Of a DNA stretch of 64,000 bases, positions 7,734-15,817 are shown in pieces. The translations under genes were made by a program, and so were the position numbers. The notes under the pieces are model-generated. The model ran no database searches. It saw only the letters and a program-made list of their open reading frames with translations, and had not been told where the DNA came from. The DNA comes from Bosea sp. (in: a-proteobacteria) (GTDB taxonomy: Bacteria; Pseudomonadota; Alphaproteobacteria; Rhizobiales; Beijerinckiaceae): NCBI GenBank assembly GCA_023910605.1, contig JAAVVV010000001.1, positions 124,001 through 188,000 on the forward strand, in the 5' to 3' direction. Each line of letters opens with the position of its first letter. Within the stretch, counting starts at the first letter, position 1.

Positions 7734-8630
7734 CTATATGGCGATCAGAAGGATGCCGGCGACGCCAAGCGCGATCAGCGCCATGCCGAGCTTCTCCCGA
7801 AGGATGACGCTCTCCGCGAACAGCCGGCGCGACATGGCCTGGGCAAGGAAGACCTCCACCAGCGCCAGCGTGCGCACATTCGCCACCGCTGTCAGCGAAA
7901 AGCCGATGAACCAGAACTGCGAGGCCAGAGCCCCGAGAAAGCCCGCGAAGAGCGAGGGCCGCCAGACCCTGAAGCTGCCCATCAGTGCGGGCCGGTCGCG
8001 CAAGGCGAGATAGCCGATGAGCAGCGCCGACTGAAGGCCAAGCCCGAGGACAAGGATGGTGGAGGCGCGCAGGAAGAACACCCCGTCGTCGAGCGAAAGG
8101 ATCGCACCCCGAAAGCACACCGCCGCAAGCGCGAAGAAGCCGCCGGCCATGACGCCGAGAGCAAGCGGCCTGAGCCCCGCGCCCGGCACGTCCTCGCCCT
8201 TGCGGAACGACATCAGCAGCACTCCCGCCGTGGCCGCGATCACGGCCGCCAGCTTGGCGGGGCTCAATGGATCGCCCAGCACCAGCGCCGCGAAGATGGC
8301 GGCCTGCACTGGCTCGGTCTTGGTGTAGGCGGTCGTCACCGCGAAGGAGCGTTCCTTCATCACCGCCAGCATCAGCACTGTGGCCAGGATCTGCGTCACC
8401 GCTCCGCCAAGGCTCCACCAGACCGCCGCCGCGTTGAGGGAAGGGGGCCAGGCGCCGGCGATGACGCAGGCGAGCGCGAGGAACAGAACCGCGAAGGGAA
8501 AGCCGAAGACGAAGCGCACCTGGGTGGCGCCGATGACCCCGATCTGCTGGGTCAGCGAGCGCTGCGTGGCGTTGCGCGCGGTCTGGGCCGAGGCCGCGAT
8601 CAGCGTTGCAGGAATCCAGAGCAGCGACAT
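7734..8630 (-). CDS. EamA/DMT-family transporter
   Basis: 298-residue drug/metabolite transporter-type membrane protein with ten predicted hydrophobic segments in two EamA halves (about residues 1-140 and 150-298). I start it at ATG 8630 (MSLLWIPATLIAASAQTARN); the open frame reaches 8708, but the extra 26 residues are polar and unlike a DMT N-terminus. Motifs such as TAYTKTEPVQAAIFAALVLGD in the first half and TLALVEVFLAQAMSRRLF in the second fit the family's repeated helix 4/9 pattern. The substrate cannot be predicted. It is divergent from the carboxypeptidase gene at 8835. Confidence 0.83.
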   Translation of the reverse strand: MSLLWIPATLIAASAQTARNATQRSLTQQIGVIGATQVRFVFGFPFAVLFLALACVIAGAWPPSLNAAAVWWSLGGAVTQILATVLMLAVMKERSFAVTTAYTKTEPVQAAIFAALVLGDPLSPAKLAAVIAATAGVLLMSFRKGEDVPGAGLRPLALGVMAGGFFALAAVCFRGAILSLDDGVFFLRASTILVLGLGLQSALLIGYLALRDRPALMGSFRVWRPSLFAGFLGALASQFWFIGFSLTAVANVRTLALVEVFLAQAMSRRLFAESVILREKLGMALIALGVAGILLIAI

Positions 8631-8834
8631 GAGCGATCCGGCGGGACGAAGGTCAGGTACGGAGCCAGTGGAGGCAGGCCTCGGACGCAAGATTGCGACC
8701 TTGGCCACGAAAAAGGCGGCTTCGCCTGTTTCACACGGCCGCGCCGCAGCCCGCTAGGCAAATCGCTGCATGGCCGCTAGGTATGCAAGGCAATCGCTCG
8801 GTTTTTCCTGATCTCCCGCCTTCCTGAAGGATCC

Positions 8835-10454
8835 ATGCACACGTCAAAGCTTTTCCTGCTCGCGGCGGTCGCGACGGCCATGTCGGCCTTGACCGCTCCG
8901 GCTTTTGCGCAGAGCGCTGGACCCAGCCTTGTCGTCGATGCCGCGACCGGCGCAGTGCTGCATGAGGACAAGGCCAACATCGCCTGGCATCCGGCCTCCA
9001 CCACCAAGATGATGACCGCCTATGTGGCGCTGCGCGCCGTCCGCGCGGGGCGCATCGGGCTGGAGACGGCCATCCCCGCCTCGCCGCTCGCGGCCAGGCA
9101 GCCCAGGGTCAAGGTCTACATCAAGGCCGGGCAGGAGATCACGCTCGACAACGCCCTCAAGGTGATGATGGTGAAGTCCGCCAACGATATCGCCTATGTC
9201 ATCGCCGAAGGCGTCGGCGGTTCGGTGCCGGCTTTCGTCGACATGATGAATGCGGAGGCGCGGCGCCTCGGCATGGCCGACACCGCCTTCCGCAATCCCA
9301 ATGGCTGGCACGATCCCGAGCAGCAGTCGAGCGCGCGCGATCTCGCCATCCTCGCCATGACCATGCTGCGCGAGTTTCCCGATCATGCCGATTACTGGGG
9401 CATCGGCGCGGTGCAGCTGGGCAGGGTCACGCTCGCCAACACCAACGGGTTGATTGGCCGCTATGCCGGCGCCAACGGCTTCAAGACCGGCTTCGTCTGC
9501 GCCTCGGGCTTCAACGTCGTGGCCACCGCCACGCGCGGGGGGCGCACGCTGATCGCCGTCGTGCTCGGTGCCTATTCCGGAGCCGAGCGCACGGTCAAGG
9601 CCGCCCAGATCCTTGACGCCGCCTTCTCCTCATGGGGCGGCGGGGGCCGGAGCGTCGCGAACATGCCGCCAAGCGGCACAACCGCGCAGAGCATCTGCGC
9701 CGAAGTCAGGGCCTTCGGCCGTGGCGCGCCTCTCGCGGACGATGCCGACACCACCGGCCCGATCTCGTTCTTCCCTGGCGCCTCCGCCGGCGAGGGCGTA
9801 TCGCTTTACGCCAGCGCCGGCCCGGCGGCCGCAACCGCCATGCGCGCGCAGGCCGGACGCATCACGCTGGGGCCACGGGAGGCCTTCACGCCGATACAGG
9901 TATCTTATGGCCGCAGCGCCGGCTCGGCGCAGGCGCCGCTTGCCGCCAATGTCATGCGCCGCCCTGCCAGCGCAGTGGCTGGCGCGGGAGCATCGCCCGG
10001 CATGACGCCCAGGTCCGACACAGCGCGCAGCCCCGCAGCGCCCGGCGCTCTCGCCGGCGCGGCTGCTGCGGCCTTCGCGGCCACGCGCGCCTCACAGGGC
10101 GCGGCAGATGGGCCGATCCGCCTGCCGGGCGCCATCGGCATGGGTGCGCCAGCGGTGCCGGCGCCGCTCCGCCCCTCCGCCGCAGCCGGCATCCGCCCGC
10201 CCGCAGCTCCCCGCTCGGCGGCGCTTGCCGGCGCAGGCCAGGAGCCGGCGCAGGCAGTGCGTCCAGCCTCCATGTCCCCGCCCCGCCCCGCGCCTGGCGC
10301 AAGGCCCGCTACGGCAAAACCTGCTACGGCCAGGCCTTCTGCGGCAAGGCCCGCTACAGCCAGGCCCGCTACAGCCAGGCCTTCTGCAGCCAGGCCTGCG
10401 CGCGCGGCCGGCGGCGCTGCGCCCCCGCGCCGCCCGGCGCAGGCCCAGAACTGA
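8835..10454 (+). CDS. D-alanyl-D-alanine carboxypeptidase (S11 family) with long repeat tail
   Basis: 539-residue exported peptidoglycan D,D-carboxypeptidase that trims the terminal D-Ala of stem peptides. Signal peptide MHTSKLFLLAAVATAMSALTAPAFAQ. The serine triad is clear: SxxK as STTK (about residues 55-58), SxN as SAN (about 115-117), and KTG in NGFKTGF. The catalytic domain ends near residue 270. The remaining half is Ala/Pro/Ser-rich and low complexity, finishing with PATAR-type pentapeptide repeats and RRPAQAQN; it may span or bind the cell wall, or be disordered. Most homologues I know are 350-500 residues, so the tail is long. It is monocistronic as far as I see; the next gene starts 48 nt later. 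Confidence 0.9.
   Translation: MHTSKLFLLAAVATAMSALTAPAFAQSAGPSLVVDAATGAVLHEDKANIAWHPASTTKMMTAYVALRAVRAGRIGLETAIPASPLAARQPRVKVYIKAGQEITLDNALKVMMVKSANDIAYVIAEGVGGSVPAFVDMMNAEARRLGMADTAFRNPNGWHDPEQQSSARDLAILAMTMLREFPDHADYWGIGAVQLGRVTLANTNGLIGRYAGANGFKTGFVCASGFNVVATATRGGRTLIAVVLGAYSGAERTVKAAQILDAAFSSWGGGGRSVANMPPSGTTAQSICAEVRAFGRGAPLADDADTTGPISFFPGASAGEGVSLYASAGPAAATAMRAQAGRITLGPREAFTPIQVSYGRSAGSAQAPLAANVMRRPASAVAGAGASPGMTPRSDTARSPAAPGALAGAAAAAFAATRASQGAADGPIRLPGAIGMGAPAVPAPLRPSAAAGIRPPAAPRSAALAGAGQEPAQAVRPASMSPPRPAPGARPATAKPATARPSAARPATARPATARPSAARPARAAGGAAPPRRPAQAQN
10305..10394 (+). repeat. 15-bp in-frame repeats encoding PATAR/PSAAR
   Basis: Six successive 15-bp units encode PATAK, PATAR, PSAAR, PATAR, PATAR and PSAAR near the C-terminus of the carboxypeptidase. 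Units 2-3 and 5-6 look like copies of each other with a few silent changes, which points to stepwise duplication. Confidence 0.85.
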
Positions 10455-10502
10455 GACCCCCGCTGCGATGCCGAGCTGTGACGCCATGTCCAGTCGCCGC
10501 CT

Positions 10503-11408
10503 GTGAGCGCTGACGCCGCCGCCGAACCGCGCGAGGCTGCGTCGGCAAGGCTGGGGCTGGCCTTCGCCATCGGCAGCAGCGCCGGCTACGGCCTCAACAT
10601 CGTCACCGCGCAGATCGCATCGACAGTCGGCATCAGCGGCGCGCTGATGGTGTTCTACCGGGTTTTCCTGATGCTGGCCTGCATCGCGGTCGTGCTGGTC
10701 GTCTTCCGGCAGAGCCTGAAGGTCGCGCCCGGCGAGCGCGGCCAGCTGGTCGTTTTCGGCCTGTCGAGCTCGGTCATCGGCACCGCCTATCTCTCCTCGG
10801 TCGCCTTCCTGCCCGTCAGCGTGGCCGCGGTGATCTTCTACCTCTTCCCCATCATCATCGTGCTGGCCGAGCCCTTCGTGGAGCGGACGCATTTCGGAGC
10901 CGGGCGCTTCGCCATCGTGCTTCTCGCCTTTGCGGGCGTTGCGCTTGTGGTGGGGCCACGATTCGAAAGCCTGGATCCGCGCGGCCTCGGCCTTGCGCTT
11001 CTGGCGGCGGCGGGGGCGGCGGTCCAGTTCTTCGCGGCGGCGCGGATGCGCGCCACGCCGATGGTCGCCAAGCTGTTCTGGGGCCATCTTCTCGTCCTGC
11101 CTGGCGTGATGGCGACGCTGGCGGCCATCGGCGGCTTCCACGGACCTGCCATCTTCGCGGCCGCGCCTGTGGCGGTGGCGGTCACGCTGGGCGCCTACAT
11201 CATCTCGATCGCGCTGCAGCTGCTCTCGCTGGCGCGCATTTCGGCCGCCGTCGCCGGCCTCACCTTCTGCGCCGAGCCGCTCTTCGCCAGCCTGTTCGCC
11301 GCCCTCATCCTGGGCGAGAGGCTGGTGGCCTGGCAGTATGTCGGCGGGCTGCTCGTGCTGGCGGCCATCGCGCTCAACGGCATCCTCGCGGGGCGCGGCC
11401 AGCGCTGA
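10503..11408 (+). CDS. EamA/DMT-family transporter
   Basis: 301-residue ten-helix membrane protein with two EamA repeats. It starts with GTG at 10503 (SADAAAEPREAASARLGLAF). The end of the first repeat reads VSVAAVIFYLFPIIIVLAEP, the second AAVAGLTFCAEPLFASLFAALILGERL, which is the recurring family motif with a Glu-Pro and a terminal GE(R/K) turn. It is a second, independent DMT family member about 2 kb from the one at 7734-8630; the two are not close copies. Substrate unknown. Confidence 0.83.
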   Translation: MSADAAAEPREAASARLGLAFAIGSSAGYGLNIVTAQIASTVGISGALMVFYRVFLMLACIAVVLVVFRQSLKVAPGERGQLVVFGLSSSVIGTAYLSSVAFLPVSVAAVIFYLFPIIIVLAEPFVERTHFGAGRFAIVLLAFAGVALVVGPRFESLDPRGLGLALLAAAGAAVQFFAAARMRATPMVAKLFWGHLLVLPGVMATLAAIGGFHGPAIFAAAPVAVAVTLGAYIISIALQLLSLARISAAVAGLTFCAEPLFASLFAALILGERLVAWQYVGGLLVLAAIALNGILAGRGQR

Positions 11409-11497
11409 CGCTTCATCAGCCGGCCCCGGGAGGACATGCGCGGCGATGAGCGAATGCCCCCTTGCCCGGCGCGGCGCGATGGGCCACCTGTCAAGGC

Positions 11498-12544
11498 GTG
11501 AACCTGACCCTTCAGGCCGCGCGGCCGGCCCCCCTGCCGCTCCAGATCCTCACCGGCTTTCTTGGCGCCGGCAAGACGACGCTGCTCAACAGGCTGCTGC
11601 GCGCGCCCGAGCTTGCCGACACCGTCGTCATCGTCAACGAGTTCGGGGAGGTCGGCCTCGATCACCTTCTCATCGAGGGCGCGGGCGATGGCATGATCCT
11701 GATGGAATCGGGCTGCCTGTGCTGCACCATCCGCGGCGACCTCGTGAACACGCTGGAGGATCTGCTGCGCCGCCGCGACAACGGCCGCATCGCGCCCTTT
11801 CGCCGCGTCGTGATCGAGACCACGGGCATCGCCGACCCTGTGCCGATCCTGCACGTGGTGCTGATGCACCCCTATCTCTCCCGGCGCTACCAGCTCGACG
11901 GGGTCATCACCGTCGTGGACGCGGTGAATGGCGAGGCCACGCTGCAGGCGCAGGATGAGGCTGTCCGCCAGGTCGCGGTCGCAGACCGTCTGGTGCTCAC
12001 AAAGACCGACCTCCTGCCTGATGGCCGGCCGCCCGCAGCGCTCCAAAGCCTGCTGGCGAGCCTTAATCCCGGCGCACGCCAGGTGCTGGCTGCGAAGGGC
12101 GAGGCTGAGGCGGCTGCCCTGATCGGGCTTGGTCTTTATGACCTCGCCGCGCATCCGGCAGAGGTCGAGGCCTGGCTCGCCATCGAGGCGGTGCTGGACC
12201 CCTCGCGCGCCCATGGCCACGACCCCTCGCGCCATGGCGAGGATGTCCGCGCCTTTGCGCTGATCGCCGAGCATCCCATCCGCTCGCAGACATTGGACCT
12301 GTTCTGGTCGCTTCTGCGGTCCACGCATGGGCCCAGGCTTCTGCGGCTCAAGGGCATCGTCAACGTGGCCGAACATCCCGGCGCGCCGCTTGTACTCCAT
12401 GCCGCCCAGCAAATCATGCATCCGCCCGTGGTGCTGGCCGGCTGGCCCTCCGAGGACCGCCGCTCGCGGCTCGTGCTCATCGTGCGCGGGCTCGACCCGG
12501 CCGTGGTCGAGAAGCTCTGGGCGGCGTTCCTCGGCCGGGGTTGA
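11498..12544 (+). CDS. COG0523 (CobW/Zng1-like) metallochaperone GTPase
   Basis: 348-residue G3E-family P-loop GTPase from GTG 11498 (VNLTLQAARPAPLPLQILTG). Walker A is GFLGAGKTT, the zinc-binding CxCC motif is in ESGCLCCTI, switch/Walker B is RVVIETTGIADP and the guanine-specificity element is TKTD. The CobW C-terminal domain begins about residue 240 (RAFALIAEHPIRSQTLDLFW). COG0523 proteins hand zinc or cobalt to client enzymes, and many are Zur-controlled. A cobS gene and a zinc uptake cluster lie within 12 kb, but no Zur box is visible just upstream, so which metal it serves is open. No long His-rich insertion is present, only a short HGHDPSRHGED segment. Confidence 0.85.
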   Translation: MNLTLQAARPAPLPLQILTGFLGAGKTTLLNRLLRAPELADTVVIVNEFGEVGLDHLLIEGAGDGMILMESGCLCCTIRGDLVNTLEDLLRRRDNGRIAPFRRVVIETTGIADPVPILHVVLMHPYLSRRYQLDGVITVVDAVNGEATLQAQDEAVRQVAVADRLVLTKTDLLPDGRPPAALQSLLASLNPGARQVLAAKGEAEAAALIGLGLYDLAAHPAEVEAWLAIEAVLDPSRAHGHDPSRHGEDVRAFALIAEHPIRSQTLDLFWSLLRSTHGPRLLRLKGIVNVAEHPGAPLVLHAAQQIMHPPVVLAGWPSEDRRSRLVLIVRGLDPAVVEKLWAAFLGRG

Positions 12545-12759
12545 GGCGCGGTTCACCGACAGCTGCCAGGACCAAAGCCGCGCCCTGCCGCAATTGACCT
12601 GCCCTCGCGCCACGAAAGCGCCTCGGCACGCCGAGATGGCGCATCGCCTGCTGGCAAGACTTTTGTAACCATAAGGCAAAGGCCCCGCCCTAGCCTCACG
12701 AGTTGTCTCGTGCCGGCGCAGGGCAGGGCCGGAACAGGGCAAGGGAGTCTGGCGGCGTC

Positions 12760-13977
12760 ATGGCGCATCTCGAGATTGATCCGCTTCGATACAGCGGTTT
12801 CCTGGCCGGAGCGGAACCGGCCCGGCGTCCGCAGTCCCTTGCGGGGGAGCCTCAATCGCTGGCCATGCAGGTGGGCGATCTTGTCGTCGAGCTGCGCTCG
12901 CTGGCGGCCTGCCGCAGCATCGTCCAGCCCTGGCGCGCGCTGGCCGAGGCGGCGATCGAGCCGAACGTCTTCTTCGAACCCGACATCATCCTGGCCGCAC
13001 AGCAGCATTTGCCCGAGGCTGCGGGTCATGCGGCCGTGCTGGTCTGGGATCCGCGCGGCTTGGTCGGCCCGCGCCTCCTGGCCTTCTGGCCGATGCTGAG
13101 GCCACGCCGGCGCATGGGAAGCCGCATCGCAAAGGGCTTCGCGTTCCGCTATGGCGGCTGTGGCGCGCCGCTGCTGGATCGACAGCTGGCCGTGGAGGCG
13201 GCCTGCGCCCTGATCGTGGGCCTGAAGAACCTTCCCCTGCCCCCCGCCGCTGCCCTGTTCAACCAGATCCCGCTCGAAGGGCCTGCGGCCAGGGCCTTGC
13301 GCGCGGCCGCCGCTCTCTCCGGACTGCAGAGCCATGAGCTTGGCGTCCACGCCCGGGCCTGCCTGTGGAAGGATGCCGGCGCGCCTCAGACCATGAGCGG
13401 AAGTCTCGCGCGGGATGCAAGGCGTCTGTCCGCCCATGGCGACCTTACTCTGGTGACCGCGCGCCGGCCCGAGGACGTGCGCGACCTGATGGAGGTCTTC
13501 CTCGCGCTGGAGGCCAGCGGCTGGAAAGGCCGGCGCGGCACCGCCATCCTGACGCAGACCCGCGACTGCGCCTATGTCCGCATGCTGACGCGGGCCCTGA
13601 GCCAGAACGGCCAGGTCGCCGTGCATGTCCTGCAGGCAGGCTGCGGCGTGGTCGCGGCAGGGCTCGTGCTGGCTAGCGGCGGCCAGCGCTGGTTCCTCAA
13701 GATCGCCCATGACGAGGCCTTGCAGCCCTGCTCGCCCGGCGCGCTGCTGAGCGACGCAGTGGGCCGGATGCTGTACGAGGACGAGGCCGCCAGCTTCATC
13801 GATTCCTGCGCGGTGCCGGGCCACGCCATGATCGAGCGGGTCTGGAAGGGCCGCGTCCGGATCGGCGATCTGGTTCTCGGGCTTGATGCCCGCGCCCCTT
13901 CTGCCCTCCGCCACGAGCAGTGGCGCCGCCGCGCACGCTCCGCGCTGCGCGCCCTTCGCGGGAGGTTCAGTCGGTAG
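12760..13977 (+). CDS. GNAT/FemAB-type acetyltransferase, BcsL/CelD-like
   Basis: 405-residue protein from ATG 12760 (MAHLEIDPLRYSGF) after an AAGGGAG ribosome site. The N-terminal half resembles the CelD/BcsL domain (LRSLAACRSIVQPWRALAEAA, then EPNVFFEPDIILAAQQHLPE). The C-terminal half has the acetyltransferase-like block LEASGWKGRRGTAI, a nucleotide-binding-like segment and KIAHDEALQPCSPGALL, the usual FemAB-like end. Such proteins modify cell-surface polysaccharide or act near cellulose synthesis; the substrate is unknown. Its last 11 bp overlap the end of the convergent acyl-CoA synthetase gene. Confidence 0.78.
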   Translation: MAHLEIDPLRYSGFLAGAEPARRPQSLAGEPQSLAMQVGDLVVELRSLAACRSIVQPWRALAEAAIEPNVFFEPDIILAAQQHLPEAAGHAAVLVWDPRGLVGPRLLAFWPMLRPRRRMGSRIAKGFAFRYGGCGAPLLDRQLAVEAACALIVGLKNLPLPPAAALFNQIPLEGPAARALRAAAALSGLQSHELGVHARACLWKDAGAPQTMSGSLARDARRLSAHGDLTLVTARRPEDVRDLMEVFLALEASGWKGRRGTAILTQTRDCAYVRMLTRALSQNGQVAVHVLQAGCGVVAAGLVLASGGQRWFLKIAHDEALQPCSPGALLSDAVGRMLYEDEAASFIDSCAVPGHAMIERVWKGRVRIGDLVLGLDARAPSALRHEQWRRRARSALRALRGRFSR

Positions 13978-15580
13978 CCCGCAGCGCACGCCGGATGATC
14001 TTGCCCGTCGTGGTCATCGGCAGATCCTCGCGGAACACGATCTCACGCGGATATTCATGCGCCGCCAGCCGCGCCCTCACAAAGGCCTGGATCTCGGCGA
14101 TGAGCGCATCCGACGGCGAGAAGCCCGGCGCCAGCACCACGAAAGCCTTGACGATTTCCGTGCGCAGCGGATCGGGCTTGCCCACCACCGCCGCCAGCGC
14201 GACCGCCGGGTGCGTGATCAGGCAATCCTCGATCTCGCCCGGTCCGATTCTGTAGCCCGACGAGGTGATGACGTCGTCATCGCGCCCCACGAACCGGACA
14301 TAGCCCTCATCATCGCAGATGCCCTGATCGCCCGTGGTCATCCAGTCGCCAACGAACTTGGCCCGAGTGGCCTCGGGCCGGTTCCAGTAGCCGAGGAACA
14401 TCACGGGATCGGGGCGCGCCACCGCGATCTGCCCCTCCTCGCCGGCCTCGCACTGGGCGCCGTCCGGCCGGATGACCGCCACGTTGTGGCCTGGCACCGC
14501 CTTGCCGATGAAGCCGGGCTTCGACACCCCGATCGCCGCACAGGATGCCAGCACCAGGTTGCATTCGGTCTGGCCATAGAATTCGTTGACGGTGAGACCC
14601 AGCGCCTCTCGCGCCCAGGCCAGCGTCTCCGCTCCCAATGATTCGCCGCCCGAGCCGATGGTGCGCAGCGCGAGCGCGTGGCGCCCGCGCGGGTTGGGCA
14701 CGGCGCGCAGCATCCGCAGCGCGGTCGGCGGCACGAAGCAATTGCGCACTTCGTGCCGGGCCATCAGGTCGAAGGCCTCGTCGGGATCGAACTTGGCCGA
14801 GGCCCGCGCCACGACCGGCACGCCGAAATGCAGCGCCGGCAGCATCACGTTGAGCAAGCCCCCGGCCCAGGCCCAGTCGGCCGGGGTCCAGAGCCTGTCG
14901 CCCGGCCGGGGCAGGAACTCGTGCGGCAGCTGCACGCCCGGCAGATGACCCAGAAGCACCCGGTGCCCATGCAACGCGCCCTTCGGGTTTCCCGTCGTGC
15001 CAGAGGTGTAGATCATCAGGGCGGGGTCGTCCGGGCCGCTGTCGATGGCGCTGAAGTCAGGGCTCGCGGCCGCGATCACCGCCATGAAATCCTCGGCCGT
15101 CCCATCCGCGCCATCGGTCGAGATCAAGATCTCCACCTGGTCCGCCGCGCCAGAGGACCGCGCCTTGGCCAGACCCGCCGCATTGGTGATCAGGGCCTTC
15201 ACGCCGGCATCGGCGAGGCGGTAGGCGATCGCATCCACCCCGAACAGCGCAGCCAGCGGCACCGCAATCGCGCCCAGCTTGTAGACAGCCCCATGCGCGA
15301 TCGGCACCGCCCGGCCCTGCGGCAGCAGGATCGCCACCCTGTCTGCCGGCTTCAGGCCCCGTGCAGCGAGGGCGCTGGCGAGCCGGTTGGACTGCTCACG
15401 AAGCTCGCCGAAGGTGAAGGAAGAGACCGTGTCGCCCGCGCCCACCTCGATCACCGCCACACGGGTCGGGTCCGCCGCGGCCCAGCGGTCGCAGACATCC
15501 ACCCCGATGTTGTAGCGCGCCGGTATGCGCCAACGGAAGGCGGCGCTCAATCGGCCATGGTCGCGGATATCGGGAAGCAT
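13967..15580 (-). CDS. AMP-forming acyl-CoA synthetase
   Basis: 537-residue member of the ANL superfamily that activates a carboxylic acid to acyl-AMP and then acyl-CoA. Landmarks: P-loop MIYTSGTTGNPKGALHGH (about residue 195), the DWAWAGGLLNVMLPAL stretch typical of acetyl-/medium-chain acyl-CoA synthetases, motif NEFYGQTECNLV, TGDQGICDDEGYVRFVGR hinge, SGYRIGPGEIE and the C-terminal catalytic lysine in TTTGKIIRRALR. Family relatives are annotated acetyl-CoA synthetase-like or benzoate-CoA ligase-like; the chain length is not deducible. Its end overlaps the previous convergent gene by 11 bp. Confidence 0.87.
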   Translation of the reverse strand: MLPDIRDHGRLSAAFRWRIPARYNIGVDVCDRWAAADPTRVAVIEVGAGDTVSSFTFGELREQSNRLASALAARGLKPADRVAILLPQGRAVPIAHGAVYKLGAIAVPLAALFGVDAIAYRLADAGVKALITNAAGLAKARSSGAADQVEILISTDGADGTAEDFMAVIAAASPDFSAIDSGPDDPALMIYTSGTTGNPKGALHGHRVLLGHLPGVQLPHEFLPRPGDRLWTPADWAWAGGLLNVMLPALHFGVPVVARASAKFDPDEAFDLMARHEVRNCFVPPTALRMLRAVPNPRGRHALALRTIGSGGESLGAETLAWAREALGLTVNEFYGQTECNLVLASCAAIGVSKPGFIGKAVPGHNVAVIRPDGAQCEAGEEGQIAVARPDPVMFLGYWNRPEATRAKFVGDWMTTGDQGICDDEGYVRFVGRDDDVITSSGYRIGPGEIEDCLITHPAVALAAVVGKPDPLRTEIVKAFVVLAPGFSPSDALIAEIQAFVRARLAAHEYPREIVFREDLPMTTTGKIIRRALRATD

Positions 15581-15817
15581 GGGGCAAAACGTCCTGGGCG
15601 TCGGCGGCGCGCACCCTAAAGCGGCCCCTGGCGAATGGCCAGACCGCTCCGTGCAGTGCGGCGTGGCGCGGTGTGTCCTTGTGGCAACGCTCCGAAAGCT
15701 TTGGACGCGGCAGGCTGCGGGCGGCTTGCCTTCGAAGCAGTGAGTCTGAATAGTTCAGATATGAACAATGAACTGCATTCAAATGCAGTCGTGTTGCGTC
15801 GTGCCTGGGGGGCAAAC

